59,890 bases of DNA, taken from assembly GCA_900544235.1 (NCBI GenBank), contig UQUL01000009.1:1-59890 (forward strand), written 5' to 3'. The stretch is from an uncultured Collinsella sp. (GTDB taxonomy: Bacteria > Actinomycetota > Coriobacteriia > Coriobacteriales > Coriobacteriaceae). A program made the translations under genes and the position numbers. Shown piece by piece: positions 41,628 through 51,333 of the stretch (position 1 is its first letter; each line of letters opens with the position of its first letter). Under the pieces are notes generated by a model, which searched no databases, was not told where the DNA came from, and worked only from the letters and a program-made list of their open reading frames with translations.

Positions 41628-42353
41628 TTACTTAAGGTAGCCGTCGGCGCGCAGCTTCTTGAGGTCCGAATCCTTGACCTCGCAGCCGGCGGGCAGCACC
41701 ATAAACACGCGATCGCCCACCTCTTTAACCGTAGCGCCCAGACCACAGGCAAAGCCATAGCTAAAGTCCAAGACGCGTTTGGCGACCTCAGTGCGAACGC
41801 CAACAAAAATCAGCGCAACAGGCTGCTTGGTGCGCACGCGGCGGACAACGGTCTCGACATCGTCATAGCTCTCGGGACGCAGGACATAGGCAGGCAGCTG
41901 CGGCGTGGCGTTGATGATGTTGCTCGCATAGGCCGAAGCGTCGCTCGGCGCAGGAGCGGGCGCAGGTGCCGCGGCGCGAGCACGAGCGCTCTCGGCATAG
42001 CTCGACGGCGTGTCGTAAGCGCCGGGACGATAGCCGCCCGCGACACTATCCTGAGAACGCGACGGCGGATTGTACGTCGTTGCATGACGGGAGTCGTCGC
42101 CGACCAGCTGGCCGGAGCGCGTGTACACCGCGACAGACTCGGCCTCACCGCGGCGCGTCTGACCCAGCAGGCCGTTGCTCGGCTCGTCCTGGGTATAGAA
42201 GCCCTCACCCGAGGCGCCGCTGTAGCCGTTGTTCTGATAGCCATCGTCGTAGCCGTCATCGTAGCCGTAGTCGTCATCCTGGCCATAGCCCTGGTCGTAA
42301 CCCTGCTGGCCGCCAAGGTGCATCTTATTTTTAATCTCGTCAAGGAAGCCCAT
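41628..42353 (-). CDS. sepF: cell division protein SepF
   Basis: 241 residues. An N-terminal amphipathic membrane-binding helix (MGFLDEIKNKMHLGG), a long disordered linker and the C-terminal SepF domain (about 150-241, with VVRRVRTKQPVALIFVGV and FMVLPAGCEV). SepF bundles FtsZ filaments and tethers them to the membrane. The linker opens with a striking Tyr/Gly/Asp-rich tract (about 16-46) and continues Ala/Pro-rich. GAGAGGA lies seven bases before the ATG. No ftsA was seen in the window, so SepF is the likely FtsZ anchor. Confidence 0.92.
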   Translation of the reverse strand: MGFLDEIKNKMHLGGQQGYDQGYGQDDDYGYDDGYDDGYQNNGYSGASGEGFYTQDEPSNGLLGQTRRGEAESVAVYTRSGQLVGDDSRHATTYNPPSRSQDSVAGGYRPGAYDTPSSYAESARARAAAPAPAPAPSDASAYASNIINATPQLPAYVLRPESYDDVETVVRRVRTKQPVALIFVGVRTEVAKRVLDFSYGFACGLGATVKEVGDRVFMVLPAGCEVKDSDLKKLRADGYLK

Positions 42354-42413
42354 GGTTGTGTCCTCTCACGGTTTAGTGCAGGCGCTCTGTAGACCAGTGC
42401 GCACTTCAGAGCC

Positions 42414-43151
42414 CTATTTTACTGCAAACTCCGGGCTAAATACTACCCTGCCCAGGCGAACGAGCGTAGAGCCCTCCTCAAGGGCAGGCTCAAAGTCCTC
42501 GCTCATGCCACAAGAAAGCTCGGGCAGCCTCAGATCGGGATGCGCCACCTCCAGCTCATCCCTCACCTCTCGCAGCCCGGCGAAGGTGCGACGCGCCACA
42601 TCCTTGTTCCCCCGAGGGGCCATGGTCATAAGGCCCTGCACACAAATTCCCTCAAGCTCCGCAAGCTCGCCGGCAGCGCCACGAATCTCATCGGGCGAAA
42701 AGCCGCCCTTAGACTCCTCGCCGCTCACGTTGACCTCGATCAGCACCTGCTGGGGGGCGGCGAGCTCGCCCACTTCGATCTTGCGAATGGCGCGGCTCGA
42801 GATCGCCTGCGCCAAATGAAGCGACCCCACCGAATGAATCAGCTCGGCCGAGCCCAACACCGCGTTAATCTTATTTGTCTGAAGGTTGCCAATCATGTCG
42901 AAGCGCACCTCGGGCAGTTCCGGATGCTCCGCCAGGCCTGCGAGCTTGCGGACGAGCTCTTGCGGGCGGTTCTCGGCAAAATGGCGATACCCCACCTGGA
43001 TGGCCGCGATGGTCTCATTGACGCCGACGGTCTTGGACACGGCAATCAGACGTGCGGCATCGTGGGGCCTCCCAGCGCGATCGAGCGCCGCATAAAAACG
43101 CTCGAGTATCTGCTCGCGGCGAGCGCGCATTACATTCAAATAGTTATCCAT
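42414..43151 (-). CDS. yggS: YggS-type PLP homeostasis protein
   Basis: 245 residues, single alanine-racemase-like barrel. The PLP lysine is in LIAVSKTVG (about 38-46); FAENRPQEL (about 61-69), FDMIGNLQTNK and GLMTMAP are further family blocks, and SCGMSEDFEPAL near the C-terminus binds phosphate. Called YlmE in Bacillus, where it lies in the same cell-division cluster. The ATG at 43151 has GGAGG nine bases upstream. Confidence 0.9.
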   Translation of the reverse strand: MDNYLNVMRARREQILERFYAALDRAGRPHDAARLIAVSKTVGVNETIAAIQVGYRHFAENRPQELVRKLAGLAEHPELPEVRFDMIGNLQTNKINAVLGSAELIHSVGSLHLAQAISSRAIRKIEVGELAAPQQVLIEVNVSGEESKGGFSPDEIRGAAGELAELEGICVQGLMTMAPRGNKDVARRTFAGLREVRDELEVAHPDLRLPELSCGMSEDFEPALEEGSTLVRLGRVVFSPEFAVK

Positions 43152-43201
43152 TGCCAATCGCCTCCGCTAACAGCACAACAAGTAGTCCCATGCTAACGCA
43201 A

Positions 43202-43233
43202 GAGCGCAGCCCCGCATCCGCAAGGCCGCGCTC
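43202..43233 (-). terminator. hairpin after phoU
   Basis: GAGCGCGGCC/GGCTGCGCTC stem (ten positions, one mismatch) on the minus strand, without a proper U-run (TTGCG follows). It probably separates the pst-phoU transcript from yggS-sepF-yggT-divIVA. Confidence 0.5.
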
Positions 43234-43270
43234 CCTTAGGTATTTACAATCTCTCAACGAACGGGGTACC

Positions 43271-44128
43271 CTACTCCTCGTCGTCCTCGGCATCATCCTC
43301 GTCCTCAAGATGATCCAACAGGTAGCGAAGACCCTCGCTCACCTCGTTAGCGGGCACCTTGGCAACAAAGCGTGCATCCACGGCGGGCCTCATAATGACG
43401 CCCTCGCCCGAAGGCACGCGCATGCTCTCGAGCTCGTCCTCATCCGTACGGGCGATATCGCCGGCAGTCATACGCTGTCCGGTCAAAAGGAAGGTCAGAC
43501 GGCAGGCGGCATCGATGGAAATCGAGGCAATGCGATCGAGGTAGCGCGAAACCATGATGGCACGGCGCAGGTCGTCATAGTTGCTGTCGTCGTCCATAAA
43601 ATCGCCCGTGTCCATGCGGTTAAAGGTGCGGAAGAACTTCTCGTACACCGCATGCACCGGCTCGTCCTCGACGGCCAGGTTGCAGATGATGGACATGTCA
43701 TTGGTAACGAGCGCGGAAAGCGACGAGCCCAGCACCTGGTAAACAGCATTGGCCTCGGCCTCTACCGTGCCGACGAGCTCCTGGGGCAGCGAGATATCGG
43801 CCTTGACCATGTGACGCGTGGCGCGGCAGATCTGGCGCACCTTATCGGTCATGCGCTGCAGATTAAAGTCGACGTAGATGATCGTCTGCAACAAACGGAA
43901 GTCGGAGGCGACCGGCGACTGCGTAGCGATCAGGTTGTAGCACACGGCCTCCAAGTTGGCGCAGCGAGCATCAATCGAAAGCGTGCGCTTCTTGGTCTTG
44001 GTGGCGAGCTTGCGGTCGTCGGTCACATAGGCCTTCACGGCGTCATGAAGGGCAAGATCGACGGCCTCGTAGATGCTCAGCATCTCGTGACGGGCCTCGA
44101 TGAGCTGACGGGAAAACAGTTTGCGCAT
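43271..44128 (-). CDS. phoU: phosphate transport system regulator PhoU
   Basis: 285 residues: two PhoU three-helix repeats (about 5-110 and 115-215) and an acidic C-terminal extension of about 70 residues ending EDEDDAEDDEE, longer than E. coli PhoU (241). The metal-site pattern ExxxD appears in AVDLALHDAVK and RYLDRIASISID helices. PhoU links Pst activity to the PhoR-PhoB/P two-component system. TTGGAG lies six bases before the ATG. It follows pstB by 92 bases. Confidence 0.9.
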   Translation of the reverse strand: MRKLFSRQLIEARHEMLSIYEAVDLALHDAVKAYVTDDRKLATKTKKRTLSIDARCANLEAVCYNLIATQSPVASDFRLLQTIIYVDFNLQRMTDKVRQICRATRHMVKADISLPQELVGTVEAEANAVYQVLGSSLSALVTNDMSIICNLAVEDEPVHAVYEKFFRTFNRMDTGDFMDDDSNYDDLRRAIMVSRYLDRIASISIDAACRLTFLLTGQRMTAGDIARTDEDELESMRVPSGEGVIMRPAVDARFVAKVPANEVSEGLRYLLDHLEDEDDAEDDEE

Positions 44129-44220
44129 GGTTCACTCCAATCAGTTGGGTGCGGTCATGCCGCCCGCACAGTGAATACGCACCGGACCAGGTCCGATCGG
44201 CTTGGGACTAGTCGCACCGA

Positions 44221-45024
<804 letters not shown>

Positions 45025-45036
45025 GGGACTCCTTAA

Positions 45037-45942
45037 CTAGCGGCGTTTGCGCGACAGATAACGCGCAAACAGGTTGAAGGCCAGAATAATCGCCATCAGC
45101 AAAAGCGCAGTGCCGTAGGCTGCGTTCATGTTGATGCCGTCATTGGCTAGCAAATAGAGGTGAACGGTCATGGGACGACCGGAATCGAGCGGAGAGATAG
45201 GCAGGTTGATGGCCTGACCCATGGTGTAGAGCACCACCGCGGTCTCGCCGATGGCGCGGCCGATGGCAAGGACGATGCCGGTGGCGATGCGGCCAAAGGC
45301 AGAAGGAAGCACGATCTTGGAGACGACCTGCCACTTGGTGGCGCCCAGGCCATATGCGCCCCAACGGATATAGCGCGGAACGGCGCGGATTGCCTCCTCG
45401 GTGGTGCGCATGACGATGGGCAGCATCAGAAGCGCCAGCGCCAGGGCGGCCGAGACCATCGAAAGACCCAAACCCATAGCCTCAACAAACAAGGCGTAAC
45501 CAAAGAGGCCCATAACGATGGAGGGCACCGAGGCCAGGGCATCGGCAGCATAGCGAATGATGTCGACGACCTTGCCCTGCTTGGCGTACTCGGCCAGATA
45601 GACCGCAGCCAAGACGGCAACCGGCGTGCAGATGAGCATGGCGAGCGCCGTCACGTAGATGGTCGAGACAATCGTGGGCCAGATGCCACCCTCGGCGTTT
45701 ACGCCCTGCGGCCAGCCAAAGATAAAGTCGAGCGAGATATGCGGCAGACCGTTGATGACCACGTAGGCGATGATGGCAACCAGCACCAGCGTGGTGATAT
45801 AGGCCGCGGCGCGAAACACGCCGAGCATGATCTTGTTGGACAGGTCCTTATTGATGCGGCCCTTCTTGCCATGGGAAAGGGCACGCTTGATGCGCTCGCG
45901 CGACGAGGTCGTATCGACCGGCGTGTCAACGGAATCGGACAT
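45037..45942 (-). CDS. pstA: phosphate ABC transporter permease PstA
   Basis: 301 residues, a cytoplasmic head of about 30 residues and six membrane helices. The permease loop reads YGLGATKWQVVSKIVLPSAFGRIATG (about 217-242), the PstB docking site. Forms the channel with PstC. Starts three bases after the pstC stop, with GGGGGTAGG upstream. Confidence 0.94.
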   Translation of the reverse strand: MSDSVDTPVDTTSSRERIKRALSHGKKGRINKDLSNKIMLGVFRAAAYITTLVLVAIIAYVVINGLPHISLDFIFGWPQGVNAEGGIWPTIVSTIYVTALAMLICTPVAVLAAVYLAEYAKQGKVVDIIRYAADALASVPSIVMGLFGYALFVEAMGLGLSMVSAALALALLMLPIVMRTTEEAIRAVPRYIRWGAYGLGATKWQVVSKIVLPSAFGRIATGIVLAIGRAIGETAVVLYTMGQAINLPISPLDSGRPMTVHLYLLANDGINMNAAYGTALLLMAIILAFNLFARYLSRKRR

Positions 45943-45945
45943 AGC

Positions 45946-46872
45946 CTACCCCCTCTTCTTCTTGGAAATCAGACGGACAATGCCCACCAGCGCGGCGGAG
46001 ATGATAAACAGGACCACGCCCATGCCAAAGAGCGCCGAGCGGTGCAAGCCCGAGGAATAGCTCATGTCGAGCGCGATCTGGCTCGTGAGCGTAGAGATGG
46101 GGTTCGAGATGCTATCCGGAATGACCGGGGCGTTGCCCACGACCATGAGCACGGCCATGGTCTCGCCGATGGCACGCCCCATGCCCAGGACAATCGCATC
46201 GACAATGCCCAGCTTGGCTGCAGGCAGCACGACCTTGTAGATGGTCTGCCACTTGGTGGCGCCCATGGCATAAGACGCCTCGCGAATGCCCATGGGAATG
46301 GAATTGAGGGCATCGATGGTAAGCGTCGTGATGGTGGGAACGATCATGATGGCAAGCACAAACCAAGCCGTCAGCGCGCCAAAGCCAAGGCCACCGGTCA
46401 GCTGTGCGATAAACGGGCGGATGATGACCATGCCAAAGAAGCCGTAGATGATGGAGGGAATGCCTGCCAACAGGTCGACGGCGGGGCTGATGAGCTTGCG
46501 CACGCGCTTGCTGGCGATCTCGACCAGATACACGGCCGTGCCCACACCCAGGGGCACACCCATGGCGAGCGCACCGACCGTCACCAGACCAGAGCCCGCC
46601 AGCAGCGACATGATGCCGTAGTGACCCTCAGAGGGCGCCCACCTAAAACTAAGGAAGTCAACCAGACCGATGTCGGTAAAGACCGGCAGCGCCGAGTACG
46701 TGGTAAAGACAAAAATCAGGATGACGGTAACGACCGCCAAGAACGCGCAGGCAAAGAAGATCCACTGCAGCGCCTTCTCCTTAAGATAGGTGCTGCGCGA
46801 TACCAACGCCAACTCACGCTTTTTGGGCGCCTGAGTCTCCTGCTCAATCTGGGGGGTTTCCTGTGCTTCCAC
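45946..46872 (-). CDS. pstC: phosphate ABC transporter permease PstC
   Basis: 308 residues from GTG 46872, chosen because GGAG lies eight bases upstream; the GTG at 46881 overlaps that site. Six membrane helices and the docking loop ASYAMGATKWQTIYKVVLPAAKLG. Begins one base after the pstS stop. Partner of PstA in the phosphate channel. Confidence 0.92.
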   Translation of the reverse strand: MEAQETPQIEQETQAPKKRELALVSRSTYLKEKALQWIFFACAFLAVVTVILIFVFTTYSALPVFTDIGLVDFLSFRWAPSEGHYGIMSLLAGSGLVTVGALAMGVPLGVGTAVYLVEIASKRVRKLISPAVDLLAGIPSIIYGFFGMVIIRPFIAQLTGGLGFGALTAWFVLAIMIVPTITTLTIDALNSIPMGIREASYAMGATKWQTIYKVVLPAAKLGIVDAIVLGMGRAIGETMAVLMVVGNAPVIPDSISNPISTLTSQIALDMSYSSGLHRSALFGMGVVLFIISAALVGIVRLISKKKRG

Positions 46873-46873
46873 G

Positions 46874-47710
46874 CTACTCACTCCCCTTTCCGTCGTTGGT
46901 GACGGGAATAAAGCCCGCCTCGCGAATCTGCTTGTCCATCTTCTCGGACGTTACATAGTCAATGTAGTCCTGCGCCTGCTGCGAAGGCATGCCCTTCACA
47001 AAGAAGTAAAGGTCGCGCGAGATGGGATACCCGCCGCTTGCGACTGTCTTCTCGGATGCCTCGACATGGTTGACCGAAACGGCCTTAACCGAGGTCTCAG
47101 CGTTGAGGCTATCGACAAAACCCAGCGAGATGTAGCCAATGGCGCCACGCGAGCGGGACACGACATCGCGCACCTGGCCCGTACCCGAAAGAACGGCCGA
47201 GCGACGATCGAACGGCGTGCCGTCCATCACGATGGTGCGGAAGGCCTCGCGCGTACCGGAAGCCTCATCGCGGTTGATAACTTGAATCTTCAGATCCTCT
47301 CCGCCGACTTCTTTCCAGTTGGTGATCTTGCCAGCGTAAATATCGCGGAGCTGCTCGGTCGAGAGGTTGTCGACCGGGTTGTCGTCGTTCACGATGACTG
47401 CGATGCCGTCGTGCGCGATTACGATCGGGGTCAGGCCCAAATCCTGCTCGTCGGCATTGAGGCCACGAGAGGAGCTGGCGATGTCGGCCGTGCCGTTGCT
47501 GACGGCCTCGATACCCGCAGAGGAGCCAAGGCCGGAGACGAGCACGTCAATGCCGGCCTCTTCCTTAAAGCCCTCGGCTGCAATCTCGGCAATGGGAAGG
47601 CAGGTGGTCGAGCCGGCAACGGTAATAGAAGATGTGGAAGATCCCGAAGAGCAAGCACACAGCGTGAGCGTAAGCACTGCCGCGCTCAGGACCGATGCGA
47701 TCCTTCTCAT
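46874..47710 (-). CDS. pstS: phosphate-binding lipoprotein PstS
   Basis: 278 residues. Signal peptide with lipobox LCAC (lipid-carrying C20), then the phosphate-binding fold. Phosphate-contacting segments: AGSTTCLPIAE (about 32-42), SGLGSSAGIEAVSNGTADIASSSR (about 59-82) and NRDEASGTREAF (about 146-157). Its ATG overlaps the pgeF stop as ATGA, so translation is coupled to pgeF. First gene of the pst group. Confidence 0.94.
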   Translation of the reverse strand: MRRIASVLSAAVLTLTLCACSSGSSTSSITVAGSTTCLPIAEIAAEGFKEEAGIDVLVSGLGSSAGIEAVSNGTADIASSSRGLNADEQDLGLTPIVIAHDGIAVIVNDDNPVDNLSTEQLRDIYAGKITNWKEVGGEDLKIQVINRDEASGTREAFRTIVMDGTPFDRRSAVLSGTGQVRDVVSRSRGAIGYISLGFVDSLNAETSVKAVSVNHVEASEKTVASGGYPISRDLYFFVKGMPSQQAQDYIDYVTSEKMDKQIREAGFIPVTNDGKGSE

Positions 47711-48507
47711 AGCATCACACCGATCGCGGCATGGCGCCCACAGGTGCCACCCTCGTTACGGTAGGAGTAAAAGCGGTCGTTCTGACGCACGGTGGAGAGC
47801 TGCGTGTCTACGATATTGTCCGTATCGACGCCAGCGTCCAGCAGCGCCTCGCGAATTGCGGCAGAAAGGTCGAGCATGCGAGAGGCTCTCGCATCGATGC
47901 AGGAAAACTCGGCGGCAAAGCGATCCATGAGCTCCTGGGATACCTCGTATTCGTCACCCAAGATATGAGGGCCAATATAAGCGGAGACGTCACTCGCGTC
48001 GCAGCCAGCGGCATCGCAAAGCGCCTGGCACGCCTTGGCGGAAATGCGCGCAATCGTGCCCTTCCAGCCAGAATGCACCACGGCAAAGCCGCCGGGAGCC
48101 ACCAGCACCACGGGAACGCAATCGGCAAAGCAAAGCATCACGGGTACCTCACGCGCCGTGCAGACGATGGCATCGCAGCCCTCGGCAATCTGCTCGCGGA
48201 TATCCTCGAGATCGTCGGCACCACTCGAGGTCACCGTAACGATATGATCGCCGTGCACCTGATTGGGAACGAGTAGATTGTGCTCGCACTCAGAGGCACC
48301 CATGGCCTCGAGCGCGCGACGACGATTTTCTTGAACAGCAAAGGGGTCATCGCCTACATGCGAGCCCAAGTTGAGCGAGGAGTACGCATCTTCGGAAACG
48401 CCACCGGTGCGCTCGGTAAAGGCAAAACGAACATCGGTCGTTGCGCCCTCCACCAACGTAACTCCATCATGGTCGACACGCGAAACGTTGTCCGCACGTG
48501 CTGCCAT
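47707..48507 (-). CDS. pgeF: peptidoglycan editing factor PgeF (YfiH/YlmD, laccase-domain)
   Basis: 266 residues. Metal-site segments of the family are present: NQVHGDHI (about 81-88), CFADCVPVVL (about 125-134) and VVHSGWKGT (about 142-150), giving the zinc-binding His-Cys-His set; YIGPHI follows. E. coli PgeF removes wrongly incorporated L-Ser from muropeptides. The ATG at 48507 has AGGAGG seven bases upstream. In Bacillus (ylmD) the gene is followed by ylmE/yggS; here pstS follows with overlapping codons. Confidence 0.9.
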   Translation of the reverse strand: MAARADNVSRVDHDGVTLVEGATTDVRFAFTERTGGVSEDAYSSLNLGSHVGDDPFAVQENRRRALEAMGASECEHNLLVPNQVHGDHIVTVTSSGADDLEDIREQIAEGCDAIVCTAREVPVMLCFADCVPVVLVAPGGFAVVHSGWKGTIARISAKACQALCDAAGCDASDVSAYIGPHILGDEYEVSQELMDRFAAEFSCIDARASRMLDLSAAIREALLDAGVDTDNIVDTQLSTVRQNDRFYSYRNEGGTCGRHAAIGVML

Positions 48508-48603
48508 ACTAAAGCCTCCTAATAACACAAGTATTGCGGCGACGCCGCAGCAGTCCGTGTCATACGGCTGCACACTTCATCAAAAAGGATACCCGCAGCG
48601 GTA

Positions 48604-48630
48604 AGGAGCAAACGTAAAGGGAACGTAAGG
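48604..48630 (-). promoter_or_regulatory. possible Pho box upstream of pgeF-pst
   Basis: On the minus strand TTACGTT occurs twice, exactly 11 bases apart (48611-48617 and 48622-48628), with a weaker TTACC one step on. PhoB/PhoP-type regulators bind direct repeats with 11-base periodicity. It lies about 105 bases before pgeF, so it would serve the pgeF-pstSCAB transcript. Confidence 0.45.
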
Positions 48631-48666
48631 AGATTGGAGGCTTTCGTTTACAAAGACGAAACACAA

Positions 48667-48699
48667 CAAAAAAGGGGTGCGCCCAATCGGACGCACCCC
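48667..48699 (-). terminator. intrinsic terminator after ftsZ
   Basis: GGGGTGCG/CGCACCCC stem with extra inner pairs (48674-48699), followed by TTTTTTGTTG on the minus strand, 24 bases after the ftsZ stop. pgeF therefore needs its own promoter. Confidence 0.92.
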
Positions 48700-48723
48700 A
48701 TACAGGTCGTTGAGAAAAACGAA

Positions 48724-49878
48724 CTAGAAGCTGCCGCGCTTAAGGAAATCGGGAAGCTCGAACTGATCGTTACCAAAGTTGGGGAGCTCGGTACCACCGA
48801 CATTGCGGGTCGGGGCAGCCTGAGCGGGGCTGGCAGCCGGAGCGGTGCGCTGCGGCTCGGAAGAAGCAGCGGCCTTGCTCTGGGACTGCTGAGCAGCGAA
48901 GAGCTCGTCCTGACGGTTGACGTTAGAGTCGGAGAAGCCCGTAGCGATAACGGTGATGCGTACCTGATCGCCCAGGGACTCGTCGACAACGGTACCAAAG
49001 ATGATGTTGGCCTCGGGATCGACGGCGTTGGCGACAACGTCGGCAGCATCGCTGATCTCTTGGATGCCCAGGTCCTTGGAACCGGCGATGGAGAGCAGGA
49101 CGCGCGTAGCACCATCGATAGAGCTCTCGAGCAGCGGGCTGGAAATAGCCTGCTGGGCGGCGTCGACGGCACGAGTGTCCCCAGAAGCGGTACCGATACC
49201 CATCATGGCGGTGCCGGCCTGCTTCATGATGGTCTTAACATCGGCGAAGTCCAGGTTGATGATGCCCGGGACGGTGATGAGGTCGGTGATGCCCTGGGTA
49301 CCCTGGGAAAGGACGCCATCGGCAATAGCGAAGGCCTCGAGCATGGTGGTCTTCTTCTCGGCGATGTCGAGCAGCTTGTCGTTAGGGATAACGATCATGG
49401 TGTCGACGCAGTCGGAAAGCGTCTTAATGCCTTCTTCGGCGCTCTTCTTGCGCTTGCGACCCTCAAAGGTAAAGGGCTTGGTCACGACGGCGACGGTCAG
49501 CGCGCCGACCTCGTTCATCGCGATATCGGCAACGATGGGAGCAGCGCCGGTACCGGTGCCACCGCCCTCGCCGCAGGTGATGAACACCATGTCGGCACCA
49601 GCGAGCGCCTCGGCGATGTCGTCACGGGATTCATCGGCAGCCTTACGGCCGACCTCAGGGTTGGCGCCAGCGCCCAGGCCGCGGGTCAGGTCGGTGCCGA
49701 TGTGCACCTTGATATCGGCATCAGAGATCGCGAGTGCCTGAGCATCGGTGTTGATGGCAACAAACTCGACGCCGCGGATGCCCTCTTCGATCATTCGATT
49801 GACCGCGTTGGTACCGCCGCCGCCGACGCCGACCACCTTAATGACGGCAAGGTAGTTGTTGATCTCTGTCTCGTGCAT
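48724..49878 (-). CDS. ftsZ: cell division protein FtsZ
   Basis: 384 residues. Tubulin-like GTPase that forms the division ring. GTP-binding signature GGGTGTGAAP (105-114), synergy-loop region NLDFADVKTIM (about 206-216), a Gln/Ala/Pro-rich linker (about 318-368) and the conserved C-terminal peptide ELPDFLKRGSF, the SepF/FtsA docking site. The ATG at 49878 has GGAGG six bases upstream. Upstream DNA holds a GTCAA/TTGAC palindrome (50000-50013). Confidence 0.96.
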   Translation of the reverse strand: MHETEINNYLAVIKVVGVGGGGTNAVNRMIEEGIRGVEFVAINTDAQALAISDADIKVHIGTDLTRGLGAGANPEVGRKAADESRDDIAEALAGADMVFITCGEGGGTGTGAAPIVADIAMNEVGALTVAVVTKPFTFEGRKRKKSAEEGIKTLSDCVDTMIVIPNDKLLDIAEKKTTMLEAFAIADGVLSQGTQGITDLITVPGIINLDFADVKTIMKQAGTAMMGIGTASGDTRAVDAAQQAISSPLLESSIDGATRVLLSIAGSKDLGIQEISDAADVVANAVDPEANIIFGTVVDESLGDQVRITVIATGFSDSNVNRQDELFAAQQSQSKAAASSEPQRTAPAASPAQAAPTRNVGGTELPNFGNDQFELPDFLKRGSF

Positions 49879-50076
49879 GTCGGTCCTCCGAACAAAGGTT
49901 ATAGCCATAGCATGGGTTGACCCCTGCGCACATTAACCTTCAAGTTGAAAGTAAATGCAAAGGTAAACCGTATTATGTTTGCACATTATGAACGTATCAG
50001 TCAAATAATTGACGGTGAAAACCAAACAAACCAGATAAACGGCGCGGTATACCCCGTCAACAAAGGCCAGAAGACG

Positions 50077-51333
50077 CTACGAGGTCGGCGCGTTCCTAAA
50101 TGTATAGTTACCCGGAGAGCGCACATTGATATACGTTACGCCCTCTACCTGCGAAAGCAGCTTGGTGACTACGCGCTCCTTCTTGACGATATCGTTCGAA
50201 TCACCCAGCGACACCTCAATGCCGTTATTGAGGTTTGCCGAGATGGCTTCGACCGAAGGCGTGGAAATATCCTTGACTTGTCCCAAGAACTCGCTCGAAA
50301 AACCACGCACATAATCCAAGCCAGCCTTAACGGCCTTGGAGCTCACCGCCTGGCCGGAAACCGGAGCGACATCCGCCGAGACATCAGTCAACAACACCGC
50401 GCCATAGTGCTTAGCGAGCGCCAGCGCGGCATCAATGCCGGTCAGGGTATTTGAGCCCTGCCCCGTCGTGATGACGTTGCCCTGGTCATCCACTTCGACC
50501 GACGTCGACAGCGGGGCGATCCAGGTGTCATCATCCCCGATGGCCCAGGCAAGGTCATCGGAGCTGATATAGGCAATTGCGATGACCTTGCGCTCCATCG
50601 GCGTAATGATGAGCGTATGCGGGAACTGACGCTGGACATCCACGCCCGACACCCACGGGTTCTGCTTGAGGTCCTCGGTAATCTGGTCAGGATCGACGTT
50701 AAAAAGCGACGTTCCCTCGGGCAAATCGATCAGCTGGATAGCATCGTGCTTCGTCACATGCTCGCTGCCTTGAATCTGAATATCAGTGGCGGTAAACAAT
50801 CCAGAGTTGATCACCACGACGGCAACGACGACGAGCACGGCCAAGACGGCCAGAACGCCGCCCACGATTTTGCCTTTGCCTGTAACGAGAGAAGCGGCGT
50901 CTGACGTTTTATTTGCCATCGCCCCAAGTGAAGACAACGGGTTGACGCCTTTTTTACCCGAAGGCTTCTTGGCGGTAGCCGGCACCGATGTCAGCGAGCG
51001 CGGTTTCGATGCGCCCAGCGTGCGACCCGGACGCGCCGCCTTAGTTCCCGTCGAGGGCTTAGGAGTTGCCATGGGACGGGCAGGTTTGGCGCCCATAACA
51101 GGCTTTGACGTCACCGAGGGACGCGAGGACTTTTTTGCGGCCGGACGATTACCGAGCTGCGAGCCGACAACCGGACGACTGGTCTGTCGAGCATGCCCGA
51201 CAGACTTAGAGTGCGCGACGGTATTGCGTTGAGGTTTGGCAGGCGCGCCGGAACGCCCTCCGGCGCGGCGGAAGGTGGGTTTCGATGCTCTAGAAGCCGA
51301 GGAATTTAACTTCCGGTCTGAGCTCGATGCCAT
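50077..51333 (-). CDS. ftsQ: FtsQ/DivIB-type cell division protein
   Basis: 418 residues. A very long basic cytoplasmic region (1-150) rich in Lys, Arg, Pro, Ser and Ala, one membrane helix (about 156-176, VGGVLAVLAVLVVVAVVVI), the POTRA domain (about 180-250) and the FtsQ beta domain. Links early and late divisome parts. It overlaps the end of murB by 44 bases; GGGAGG lies only three bases before the ATG, so the exact start is less sure. Confidence 0.88.
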   Translation of the reverse strand: MASSSDRKLNSSASRASKPTFRRAGGRSGAPAKPQRNTVAHSKSVGHARQTSRPVVGSQLGNRPAAKKSSRPSVTSKPVMGAKPARPMATPKPSTGTKAARPGRTLGASKPRSLTSVPATAKKPSGKKGVNPLSSLGAMANKTSDAASLVTGKGKIVGGVLAVLAVLVVVAVVVINSGLFTATDIQIQGSEHVTKHDAIQLIDLPEGTSLFNVDPDQITEDLKQNPWVSGVDVQRQFPHTLIITPMERKVIAIAYISSDDLAWAIGDDDTWIAPLSTSVEVDDQGNVITTGQGSNTLTGIDAALALAKHYGAVLLTDVSADVAPVSGQAVSSKAVKAGLDYVRGFSSEFLGQVKDISTPSVEAISANLNNGIEVSLGDSNDIVKKERVVTKLLSQVEGVTYINVRSPGNYTFRNAPTS

